Shown in pieces: positions 45,125-52,908 of a stretch of DNA of 62,326 nucleotides. The stretch is from Spirosoma luteum DSM 19990 (GTDB lineage: Bacteria; Bacteroidota; Bacteroidia; Cytophagales; Spirosomataceae). The notes beneath the pieces are model-generated. The model worked only from the letters and a program-made list of their open reading frames with translations, did not search any database and had not been told where the DNA came from. The stretch covers positions 105-62,430 of the forward strand of contig NZ_KB893270.1 of assembly GCF_000374065.1 (NCBI RefSeq), written 5' to 3'. The stretch's first letter is position 1; every line of letters begins with the position of its first letter. Made by a program: the position numbers and the translations under genes.

Positions 45125-45805
45125 ATGAAAATTTTGCTGATTGAAGATGAACCCTCGCTACTGGTGGCCATACAGCAGTATCTGGAAGGTGAACACTATA
45201 AGGTATCGACGGCATCTGATCTTCGTACAGCCTCGGTGAAGGTGCATGATTATGACTATGATTGCGTCGTGGTGGACATTACCCTGCCCGATGGAAACGG
45301 GCTGGCGATTGTAAAAGAACTGAAGGAGGCTCATTCCCAGGCGGGTATTATCATCGTGTCGGCCAAAAACTCGCTGGATGATAAGCTCTCCGGGTTGGAG
45401 TTAGGGGCTGATGATTACCTGACCAAACCGTTTCACCTGCCTGAGCTAAACGCTCGCATCCGGTCATTAATGCGACGACGTCAGCATGAGGGTGAGACGC
45501 AACTCAGGTGTGGGGCCATTACGATTGTGCCTCATCGCAAACAGGTTCTTGTGGCCGATCAGCCGATGGAAGTAACGGTCAAAGAATATGAATTGCTCCT
45601 GTTTCTGGTCACCAACAAAAACCGACTCTTATCCAAAGCAGTCATTGTTGAACATGTGTGGGGAGACTACATGGATGGCCTTGATTCGCATGACTTTCTG
45701 TATACCCATGTTCGGAATCTACGCCGAAAACTGCTGGATGCAGGTAGTCCGGATTACATCACCACGCGGTATGGGGCCGGGTATATTTTTACAGTAGGCG
45801 AATGA
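45125..45805 (+). CDS. OmpR-family response regulator
   Basis: A protein of 226 residues from ATG 45125; a GTG two codons earlier is possible. The receiver domain has the acidic pair ED near residue 8, phosphoacceptor D51 (VVVDITLPDGNG) and K100 (YLTKPF). The C-terminal winged helix has AVIVEHVWGDYMDG and HVRNLRRKLLDAG ... YGAGYIF. It overlaps the kinase gene by four bases (ATGA). It should control the divergent PAP2 gene, the PepSY-like and TonB-type genes downstream, or all of them; that is inference. GCAACTTTGG at about 45093 resembles a Bacteroidota -7 element. Confidence 0.93.
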   Translation: MKILLIEDEPSLLVAIQQYLEGEHYKVSTASDLRTASVKVHDYDYDCVVVDITLPDGNGLAIVKELKEAHSQAGIIIVSAKNSLDDKLSGLELGADDYLTKPFHLPELNARIRSLMRRRQHEGETQLRCGAITIVPHRKQVLVADQPMEVTVKEYELLLFLVTNKNRLLSKAVIVEHVWGDYMDGLDSHDFLYTHVRNLRRKLLDAGSPDYITTRYGAGYIFTVGE

Positions 45806-47067
45806 AATTGCTCCATAAAACAACGCTTTACCTGCTCCTGGCGGCCCTCCCCATTGCGCTGGGGGGTGTTTTTCTGCTGAATGCGTATATCCACCGGGAT
45901 ATGCTGTATGAAATCGACGAGTTGCTGGCCAGTGAACTCATCCAGGTAAAAGAGCAACTTCGCCAGCATCCGCCCAATACCACCAACTTGCCGTACTGGG
46001 ATCCAAACGTACGGATTACTCGGACTACCTCAAGACATCCAGTAGCTCCAGTTTATATGGACACAATAGCGTTTGACCCAGTCGAAAAGGAACGGGTTCC
46101 GGTTCGTTTGCTACGCTCGATGTATTCCGTTGGTGGTCAGAATTATACGATAATCCTTCAGCAATCGTATCTGGAGTTTGACGAAATCGCCAGTGCGGTA
46201 TCAGTAGGGGTTATTGTTTGTTTTCTGGTCGTTGTGCTGCTACTGGTGCTGGCTGATGTGCTGGTTACCCGGCGGATCTGGCAACCCTTTTACGGAATCA
46301 TTCATCAATTACACCAGTTTCGGGTCGATGGCCCGGATGAGGTGGCCTTTCCAGTAAGTGATGTGGCAGAATTTAAGTTGCTAAGTCAGTCGCTCGATGA
46401 AGTGAGTCGCCGAACCCGCCAACAATACGCCCAGCAGAAGCAGTTTACCGATAATGCATCGCACGAAATGCAGACGCCCTTAAGTGTGCTGTCGGTCGAA
46501 TTAGATCTACTGCAACAGTCGGCAGGGTTAAACGAAGCAGACCTGGATCGGATTCATCGGTCGCAGCAGGAAATTAAGCGGCTCTCAGCCATGAATCAAT
46601 CCTTGTTATTGTTAGCCAAGATTGATAATCATCAGTTTGCCCAAAATGATTCGGTGGCTATTGGGGAACTGGTCAATCAACTCCTGGATAACTATTTGGA
46701 TTATGTGGCCCACAGAGACATAACTGTTAACCGGATGATTAAAGAAGACCCAACCCGATATCTGAATCGGCAATTAGCGGACGTACTGTTTTTAAATCTG
46801 ATCAAGAACGCGGTCCGCCATGCCGACTCGGGCAGTTCTATTTTCGTGCAAGTGGGCGCAACTAGTTTTATTATCACCAATGAAGGTGACCCGTTGCCTT
46901 TTCCTACGGAACAACTGTTTCGGCGGTTTGTTCGTAATCAGGCGTTGCCCCAGTCCACTGGCCTGGGCTTAGCCTTAGTGAAGGAAATTGCCGATCAATA
47001 TGGCATGACAGTAACATACAATTATGCATCGTCCATGCGTCGGCACATGTTTCAGGTTGATTTCTGA
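45802..47067 (+). CDS. Membrane sensor histidine kinase
   Basis: A 421-residue kinase: membrane helix (TLYLLLAALPIALGGVFLLN), a periplasmic domain of about 100 residues, second helix (VGVIVCFLVVVLLLVLADVL), HisKA with DNASHEMQTPLSVLSV, and an ATPase domain with NLIKNAVRHA and STGLGLALVKEIADQYG. The pairing with the overlapping regulator is clear. The periplasmic domain has no recognised fold. Next follow genes for a PepSY-like protein and an outer-membrane receptor, possible targets. Confidence 0.92.
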   Translation: MKLLHKTTLYLLLAALPIALGGVFLLNAYIHRDMLYEIDELLASELIQVKEQLRQHPPNTTNLPYWDPNVRITRTTSRHPVAPVYMDTIAFDPVEKERVPVRLLRSMYSVGGQNYTIILQQSYLEFDEIASAVSVGVIVCFLVVVLLLVLADVLVTRRIWQPFYGIIHQLHQFRVDGPDEVAFPVSDVAEFKLLSQSLDEVSRRTRQQYAQQKQFTDNASHEMQTPLSVLSVELDLLQQSAGLNEADLDRIHRSQQEIKRLSAMNQSLLLLAKIDNHQFAQNDSVAIGELVNQLLDNYLDYVAHRDITVNRMIKEDPTRYLNRQLADVLFLNLIKNAVRHADSGSSIFVQVGATSFIITNEGDPLPFPTEQLFRRFVRNQALPQSTGLGLALVKEIADQYGMTVTYNYASSMRRHMFQVDF

Positions 47068-47152
47068 AGAAGGGCTACCGACGGCTACAACTTCAAAATT
47101 ACTTTAGATTCAGAGGGTAGGTTTAATGCGGAAACTAAACCCATCTGGAACA

Positions 47153-47611
47153 ATGAACAAGACCTTATTAGGGAGTGCCCTGGCGTTAATGGCTTTAGCC
47201 AACACAGTATCAATAGTAGCTGCCCATTCCGTAGAAAATACCCATACAACCGTGATACGAACTAATATTGTTGTGCCAGCGGCTGTCAAGGCCACAGTGG
47301 CCAAGCTCTATCCGGGTGTAAAAGATGTGAAATGGGAGAAAGAAGACGGAAATTATGAAGCGGGGCTGACCCATAACGGAAAGAAGTTGTCGCTGGTGAT
47401 CGACGCAAAAGGCAATGTTCTCGAAACGGAAACCACTATCATGGGATCAGCACTGCCCGCATCCGTTCAGGAGTATGTTGCCAAACACTATGCAGGTAAA
47501 AAAATTAAGGAAGCCGCCGAAATTGTGGATGCGAAAGGGAAGAAAACCTACGAAGCCGAAATTGGTGGTAAAGACCTGATCTTCGATGCTAAAGGTCAGT
47601 TTATTAAATAA
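47153..47611 (+). CDS. Exported PepSY-like domain protein
   Basis: A protein of 152 residues from ATG 47153, chosen because a signal peptide follows (ALALMALANTVSIVAAHS). The mature part has two PepSY-like units: VPAAVKATVAKLYPGVKDVKWEKEDG and LPASVQEYVAKHYAGKKIKEAAEIVD, each ending in a beta hairpin with DAKGN or DAKGQF. Such proteins in Bacteroidota often lie beside two-component genes and may modulate the sensor's periplasmic domain. A strong terminator follows. Confidence 0.8.
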   Translation: MNKTLLGSALALMALANTVSIVAAHSVENTHTTVIRTNIVVPAAVKATVAKLYPGVKDVKWEKEDGNYEAGLTHNGKKLSLVIDAKGNVLETETTIMGSALPASVQEYVAKHYAGKKIKEAAEIVDAKGKKTYEAEIGGKDLIFDAKGQFIK

Positions 47612-47624
47612 ACCAATTTATTAC

Positions 47625-47675
47625 ATAACGTGGTGGCCTACTTATCAACTCAAACGAAGCAGGCCACCACGTTAT
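47625..47675 (+). terminator. Terminator after the PepSY-like gene
   Basis: ATAACGTGGTGGCCT (47625-47639) pairs with AGGCCACCACGTTAT (47661-47675) around a 21-base loop; it is 14 bases after the stop codon. Confidence 0.8.
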
Positions 47676-47802
47676 ATTCAACCAGTCAATATAGCCTTTC
47701 AACCAGTTATAAAAGGTATAGGGCACGTTTGTATTCTATTCATCAAGGGCCAGTGGCAAGTTTGTACGGCCTGGCAACTCTCTTTTTTTTCAATTTCACG
47801 TT

Positions 47803-50361
47803 ATGTGGATTAAATCTACGGTACTTCTTTTTTTATTGACTACGTGTATCGCGCTGGCACAAATACCAACTGGAGTTCTCTCACAACCGGCGGCTGCTCA
47901 ATCCAGCCAGCCAGTAGTAACCTCAACGGGAGAAATTACCCAAAAAGGCAACGCTAAAATTTCAGGGTATGTCGTCGATTCTTCATTGACTAAAGCGGTT
48001 GAATATGCCAATGTCGCCGTCTATAATACCTTAACCAATAAACTCGTTGATGGCACTATCGCGGACGATAAGGGTAAATTCAGCCTCGCAAAATTAGCGC
48101 CCGGTACCTACAAAATCCTGGTTTCCTTTTTGGGCTACGATGCCAAACCGATTGACAACGTCGTGCTGGCCAAAGGGCAGACCAAAGACCTGGGTGTTGT
48201 CAGGCTTAGTGCCAGCACGCGCACCCTCAATGAAGTCACCGTAGCCGGAACCAAAGCCCTTGTAGAAGACAAGGTTGACCGGTTGGTCTATAATGCAGAT
48301 GTCGATTTGGCAGCCAAAGGCGGTGACGCGACGGATATTCTCAAAAAAGTGCCGATGCTATCGGTGGATTTGGCGGGCAATGTGTCTTTGCAAGGAAGTT
48401 CCAACGTGCGCGTCTTAATCAACAATAAGCCTTCTTTCATTTTAGCGGGTAATCTGGCCGATGCACTGCGACAAATTCCGGCTGATTTAATTAAAACCGT
48501 GGAAGTTATTACCTCACCCTCGGCTAAATACGATGCCGAAGGTTCGGGTGGTATCATCAACATCATCACCAAGAAAAATACCTTGCAGGGATTACACCTC
48601 GATGTAGATGGGGGCGTGGGTAACCGGGCCTCGACCCTGGGCTTGAATGGTAGTTTCCGCAAGGGTAAACTGGGCGTAAACCTGAACGGTAATGGGCGGG
48701 GGGTGTACAATAAATCGGGGTCAGATTTGAATCAGACGACCTTTCTGGGCGAATCCATCGCCCCTGTTCGGACGAGTCAGCATTCGGATGGCTTCGATAG
48801 GGGATTATTTGGGCAATATGCGCTGGGACTAGACTATGACATCGCGAAAAATCAATCGCTGACCGGTGGGGTTCGGTTTGGGGTGCGCAACTTAAGTCGG
48901 GATCAGCATCTGGCCACCAGTTTATTGAATGGGAACATCGTAAAGGCACCGTCGAGACGAGACGTGAATAGTCAGGATTTGTCCAATTCGGTCGACATGA
49001 ACCTCGATTACCTACATACGTATCCCGGAACTGGCGACGGGCCTCAGCGGGAATTAAGCATTTCCACCCAGTATAGCCAGAATCACCTGACCAATAATTT
49101 TGACGCCAACAATCTGGATACGCTCGGTATCATGAGCACTCGGCAGCGGAACCTGAATTTCAATACCAGTCAGGAGTTTATTCTGCAAGTGGATTACCAG
49201 ACGCCTATCAGTCAAACCCAACAGCTGGAATTTGGCGCCAAGGAAACCTACCGTAAAGTAAATAGCCAGTATCAGTACTTACTGGCGGGACCAGTCTCCG
49301 ATTTTGTGAATGACAGCCAGCGTCCAGATGGTTCCTTGTTGTATGATCAGAATATTGGGGCTGCTTATTTATCGTATACACTGACAACACATAATAAGAT
49401 CACGATTAAGGCGGGGACTCGTTATGAGTATACTGGTATTCAGGCCCAGACTGGAGGGTCCCGGACTGGAGGGTCATCGGCAGGCGGACAAGGCCCCATT
49501 TCCATTCCGAACTACGGCAAACTGGTTCCGAGCATCAATCTCTCGAAAAAGCTTAACGAATCGACCACGATTAAACTGGCCTATAATCGCCGGATTCAGC
49601 GCCCGAACGTTCAGGATCTGAATCCTAATTTCAACGCGGCCAATCCCTACAATATTTCCATCGGCAATCCGTATTTAAAGCCGGAAATAACTGACCGAAT
49701 TGAATTTGGCTATAGTACCTACGTCAAAAAAACGTACCTGAACCTGACGCTGTATACCCGACTCAATCGGGATGATATTCAGTCGATTAGCCAACGATCT
49801 GATACCCTAATCGGTGCGGTGGTTAGCCGCCGGTCAAACATTGGTAAGGAATATAACTACGGCACCAACCTATTTGCGACAATAAACATTACACCCCGCT
49901 GGAGCATCAATACGAACCTGGATATCATGTACCGCTATATTAGCGGGGTGACCCTGGATGTGTCGGGACTATCCATCCCGCTCAGTAATACGGGTATTCG
50001 CTGGGGTGGGCGGTTCGATAGCCAGATACAATTTGATAAGGGCTGGGCCATTCAGGCTAACCTGGGGTACCGGGGTAAGGATATCGCGTTGCAGGGGTAT
50101 CGAATTGGATTTGCCCAGTACTCGTTGGGCGCTCGTAAATCATTCACCAATAAACGGGGTAGCTTAGGCTTAGCCGCTGAGAATTTTCTCACCAACGGCA
50201 TGGGCTTCACCTCGGTGCTGAATTCGGCCCAGTTCAATCAAGATTTTCGCCAATATATCTATAACTCCAGTATCCGCCTGACATTCAGCTATAAAATTGG
50301 CAATCTGAATGGGGCCAAAGTGAAGAAAGGCAAATCGGCGAGTGGCGACGAGGAAAACTGA
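47803..50361 (+). CDS. Outer-membrane beta-barrel receptor (TonB-type, peptidase-associated)
   Basis: An 852-residue protein with a signal peptide (ending CIALAQ), a carboxypeptidase-like regulatory domain (KISGYVVDSSLTKAVEYANVAV, about residue 50), a plug (LNEVTVAGTKALVEDKVDRLVY, then SSNVRVLINNKPSFI and ITSPSAKYDAEGSGGIINII) and an OMP_b-brl_3-type barrel with Gly-rich loops (QTGGSRTGGSSAGGQG). It ends in RLTFSYKIGNLNG plus a basic tail. The ligand is unknown; relatives take up peptides or siderophores or assemble surface factors. The preceding regulator pair may control it. Confidence 0.87.
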   Translation: MWIKSTVLLFLLTTCIALAQIPTGVLSQPAAAQSSQPVVTSTGEITQKGNAKISGYVVDSSLTKAVEYANVAVYNTLTNKLVDGTIADDKGKFSLAKLAPGTYKILVSFLGYDAKPIDNVVLAKGQTKDLGVVRLSASTRTLNEVTVAGTKALVEDKVDRLVYNADVDLAAKGGDATDILKKVPMLSVDLAGNVSLQGSSNVRVLINNKPSFILAGNLADALRQIPADLIKTVEVITSPSAKYDAEGSGGIINIITKKNTLQGLHLDVDGGVGNRASTLGLNGSFRKGKLGVNLNGNGRGVYNKSGSDLNQTTFLGESIAPVRTSQHSDGFDRGLFGQYALGLDYDIAKNQSLTGGVRFGVRNLSRDQHLATSLLNGNIVKAPSRRDVNSQDLSNSVDMNLDYLHTYPGTGDGPQRELSISTQYSQNHLTNNFDANNLDTLGIMSTRQRNLNFNTSQEFILQVDYQTPISQTQQLEFGAKETYRKVNSQYQYLLAGPVSDFVNDSQRPDGSLLYDQNIGAAYLSYTLTTHNKITIKAGTRYEYTGIQAQTGGSRTGGSSAGGQGPISIPNYGKLVPSINLSKKLNESTTIKLAYNRRIQRPNVQDLNPNFNAANPYNISIGNPYLKPEITDRIEFGYSTYVKKTYLNLTLYTRLNRDDIQSISQRSDTLIGAVVSRRSNIGKEYNYGTNLFATINITPRWSINTNLDIMYRYISGVTLDVSGLSIPLSNTGIRWGGRFDSQIQFDKGWAIQANLGYRGKDIALQGYRIGFAQYSLGARKSFTNKRGSLGLAAENFLTNGMGFTSVLNSAQFNQDFRQYIYNSSIRLTFSYKIGNLNGAKVKKGKSASGDEEN

Positions 50362-50709
50362 ATAAGTCGCTAGGTGGTGGGTGTCATCGTCTGTAGTAAC
50401 TTTAAATCAAATGGACGTTTTTCTGAACGGTGGCCAGGTATGGCTAGGCGGCCTAAAATAGCCCTTATCAGCGTTCAATAAAACCGTTCATTCTAGTAGT
50501 TCAGCGATATTAATCGAGTTGACGTTTTTTTGAACGATTACTACCAAAAGGAGAAGTAAGATTCAACATAAAAAAAATAATCTGGTAAAATAACCTTGAA
50601 CGGGTAAGGAACAAACCAAGTTAGTCGCTAATGATTGTCTAATAATAGTGCCTGACATTATACTTTTTGTTGGATATTTTAGCTTTATTGAGCACTTATC
50701 CATCTAACC
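50362..50709. other. Intergenic region with a repeated word
   Basis: Between the receptor and the WYL gene. GGACGTTTTTCTGAACG (50413-50429) repeats the word at 29267, and GACGTTTTTTTGAACG (50521-50536) is a near copy. A weak promoter-like TTAGCTTTA lies about 25 bases upstream of the WYL start. No coding sequence is seen. Confidence 0.4.
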
Positions 50710-51603
50710 ATGTCTGCTCAACAAAACCTTACCCGTACCCTCAAACTTATTCGGCTGCTAAAGCAGCGGCCCGGCAAAACCCTCAACCAGCTAGCTCAGA
50801 TTCTCGATTGTAGCCCGCGCCACGCCCGGCGGTTTATGGATGCGCTGAACGAGGCCGGGTTCATTATCGATAGCGAAGGAAAACGACCCCCTCGTTTCTT
50901 TTTGTATGAGGACGAACGCAGGCAACAGGCTGATTTCACAGAAGAAGAAGCCCAGTTGCTCAGGCAGGCGCTGGCGACATTGCCCGATACCCTGCCACTG
51001 CTGGCTCCACTCCGGCAGAAGATCTATCAGCACTCAACGCTGTTTCCCCTTTCCGATACCCTGGTCGATCAGCACCAGAGTCTGGTCGTGAACTTGCTGG
51101 CCGAAGCCATTCGTAACCGCCAGCAGGTGAAGTTGCTTCGCTATTACTCCGCCAATAGCAACACCATTGATGATAGGTTGGTGGAGCCTCATGCGTTCTC
51201 GGATAATTTCTCCCAGCTTACGGCCTACGAACCAGGCTCCGATACGGTGAAAACCTTCAAAACACAGCGTATCGATGATGTGATTTTGCTGGATACTTTG
51301 CAGACGAAACCACCGGCCGAAGCACCTACGGACCCCTTCGATTGGCCAGGAACGCCCGTTCGCATTTCACTCCGGTTGAGCCCAATGGCTTACCGGCTAT
51401 TGATAGAAGATCGTCCGCTTACCCAGCCTGACATCCGGCTTACTCCGACCGACGAGGCATTTCCGTATACCTACACGGGTGAAGTGCGTAGCTGGGTAGG
51501 TATCGGGCGGTTTGTGTTGGGATTGCCTGGACAGATAATAATCAATGGCCCAGACGAATTTCGGGATTACGTGCGGGGACGGGTCAACGAATTTAGCCCA
51601 TGA
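50710..51603 (+). CDS. WYL-domain transcriptional regulator
   Basis: A 297-residue regulator: an N-terminal winged helix (RTLKLIRLLKQRPGKTLNQLAQILDCSPRHARRFM), a linker with DFTEEEAQLLRQAL, the WYL ligand-binding domain (AIRNRQQVKLLRYYSANSN, about residues 135-215) and a C-terminal WCX domain. WYL proteins often regulate defence loci, including CRISPR-Cas, in response to nucleotides or DNA damage. It stands 1.3 kb upstream of cas8b with a PIN module in between, so a regulatory link to the cas operon is possible but unproven. Confidence 0.88.
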   Translation: MSAQQNLTRTLKLIRLLKQRPGKTLNQLAQILDCSPRHARRFMDALNEAGFIIDSEGKRPPRFFLYEDERRQQADFTEEEAQLLRQALATLPDTLPLLAPLRQKIYQHSTLFPLSDTLVDQHQSLVVNLLAEAIRNRQQVKLLRYYSANSNTIDDRLVEPHAFSDNFSQLTAYEPGSDTVKTFKTQRIDDVILLDTLQTKPPAEAPTDPFDWPGTPVRISLRLSPMAYRLLIEDRPLTQPDIRLTPTDEAFPYTYTGEVRSWVGIGRFVLGLPGQIIINGPDEFRDYVRGRVNEFSP

Positions 51604-51610
51604 AGTAAGG

Positions 51611-52018
51611 TTACGCGGGTGCCCAGCTCAGAAAATCAAATGGGGTTACAATAGATACAGTCAGGTACGGATGCAGTACCAACAAGTCTTGATCACCCGT
51701 GATGATACAGGTAGCAACTCCGTCAATGGCCAGTTCAAGAAACTTATTGTCCTTAGCGTCACGGCAATCTTTGATTACACTACTAACATCGACAACGGTT
51801 GCTTTCAGACTATATTGATTGATGAACAAGTCTGCTTCAAAGGAAGTCAGGTAGCGGGCAAACTTAGGGCGATGTAATACCTGATTAAGCTCGGCTAAGC
51901 AACTCTCAGATGTTAGGAGTTCACCCCGATCTAAGGCCGCATCAAACGCCTGACGAGGAGCAGACTTGACAAATAAGGCCGCACTAACGAGGGTATTGGT
52001 ATCCAGAACGAATCTCAT
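51611..52018 (-). CDS. PIN-domain toxin
   Basis: A 135-residue PIN nuclease of the VapC-like COG1569 type. The acidic residues D6 (FVLDTNTL), E43 (LAELNQVL), D90 (DAKDNKFLELA) and D109/D111 (TGDQDLL) form the expected Mg-binding site for RNA cleavage. It overlaps its partner antitoxin by four bases (52015-52018). The module lies between the WYL regulator and the CRISPR-Cas locus, on the opposite strand. Confidence 0.88.
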   Translation of the reverse strand: MRFVLDTNTLVSAALFVKSAPRQAFDAALDRGELLTSESCLAELNQVLHRPKFARYLTSFEADLFINQYSLKATVVDVSSVIKDCRDAKDNKFLELAIDGVATCIITGDQDLLVLHPYLTVSIVTPFDFLSWAPA

Positions 52019-52224
52019 TCTTCATCCAGTAATTGCTGTAGGATATCGGGCGTAAGGCCACGCTGGGTGGCTTTAAAGCTGACGTAATCCATGACATCGG
52101 TCAAACTGGTGGGTTCGGACAGGCAATCCGCCACTAACTGTGAAACCAGCGTTTGCTGTTGGGCAGACAACGTTTGAAAACGTTCAGCGGTAGTTGCGGG
52201 AACGGGAAGCTGAAGAATAGTCAT
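52015..52224 (-). CDS. Antitoxin of the PIN toxin
   Basis: A protein of 69 residues from ATG 52224; the frame is open to 52254. It reads MTILQLPVPATTAERFQTLSAQQ and LLDEE at the C-terminus. The N-terminal beta strand and the following helices resemble small Bacteroidota antitoxins of uncertain class that precede PIN toxins. It should bind DNA and the toxin. The overlap with the toxin gene supports the pairing. Confidence 0.7.
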   Translation of the reverse strand: MTILQLPVPATTAERFQTLSAQQQTLVSQLVADCLSEPTSLTDVMDYVSFKATQRGLTPDILQQLLDEE

Positions 52225-52606
52225 AGATGCGACAGGTTTTGGACGAAGATACAAAAGAGTAACAAAATAGATTTCGGTTTGGTGACAGACTGTGTCACTT
52301 TACGGTAGTTGATTTGCTAACAGGAAAAACGACGAAAAGGTATGGATGGTGTAAGCTTTCAACGTAGTACTGAGATTCTATATCAATGCAAAGTCGTGCT
52401 ACAGTCAGATGAATCTCTACCTGCTAATATGCAGAGTGAAGAAAAGTATTCAATGTACTGGTTTGGAATAACGAAAATCATTCTTCAGATTTGTGACAAG
52501 CAAGTTTTGGTTTTCCTTTATATCCTTTCCAATATATACAAAAATCTAAGGAGAAGTAAGTTTGAAATAATATCTTGGACGGATAATCACTTGCGAATAA
52601 CAGAAA

Positions 52607-52641
52607 AGCCAACCAGTCTTTGCGAGGGACGAGGGTTGGCT
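52607..52641 (-). terminator. Terminator of the small leftward gene upstream of cas8b
   Basis: AGCCAACC (52607-52614) pairs with GGTTGGCT (52634-52641), and on the minus strand the stem is followed by TTTT. It lies 12 bases after the TGA at 52653-52655, which argues that the frame just upstream was a real gene. Confidence 0.65.
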
Positions 52642-52652
52642 CTCTGGGTTTT

Positions 52653-52863
52653 TCACCATAAAACTGTTATTCTATGGTTAACAAATTTAGGCTTTTGCGA
52701 CCGTACTACAAAGCGGTTAGCCCTGATGTACTCATCAATCGCGAGAGGGACGATCTTCTCGGGTGCTCTCACTGCATCTTGTGCACCTTTCTCGAAGAAG
52801 GTTTTTGCACTGTTTGTAATCACCGATTTTACTGAAATCTGTAGTCGTGGTTCTTCAATTCAT
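52653..52863 (-). pseudogene. Small gene head-to-head with cas8b, frameshifted at its start
   Basis: On the minus strand, codons from 52859 down to 52653 read IEEPRLQISVKSVITNSAK, FFEKGAQDAVRAPEKIVPLAI and NRFVVRSQKPKFVNHRI, ending in W and TGA. An ATG at 52861-52863 would start it if one base were skipped (ATGAATTGAAG; the second A looks extra), giving 69 residues. The terminator directly downstream supports expression. I do not recognise the family. It faces cas8b across 45 bases. It could be a real gene with an assembly error, a pseudogene, or a GTG-started shorter protein (from VITNSAK). Confidence 0.5.
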
Positions 52864-52908
52864 GTTTTACACTTGAACTGAAGAATCACGGCTATAAATC
52901 ACACCGCA

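Noticed and set aside
52342..52881. A 179-codon rightward frame upstream of cas8b
   Set aside because: It runs across a terminator hairpin and is antisense to a better small gene; the composition is not protein-like.
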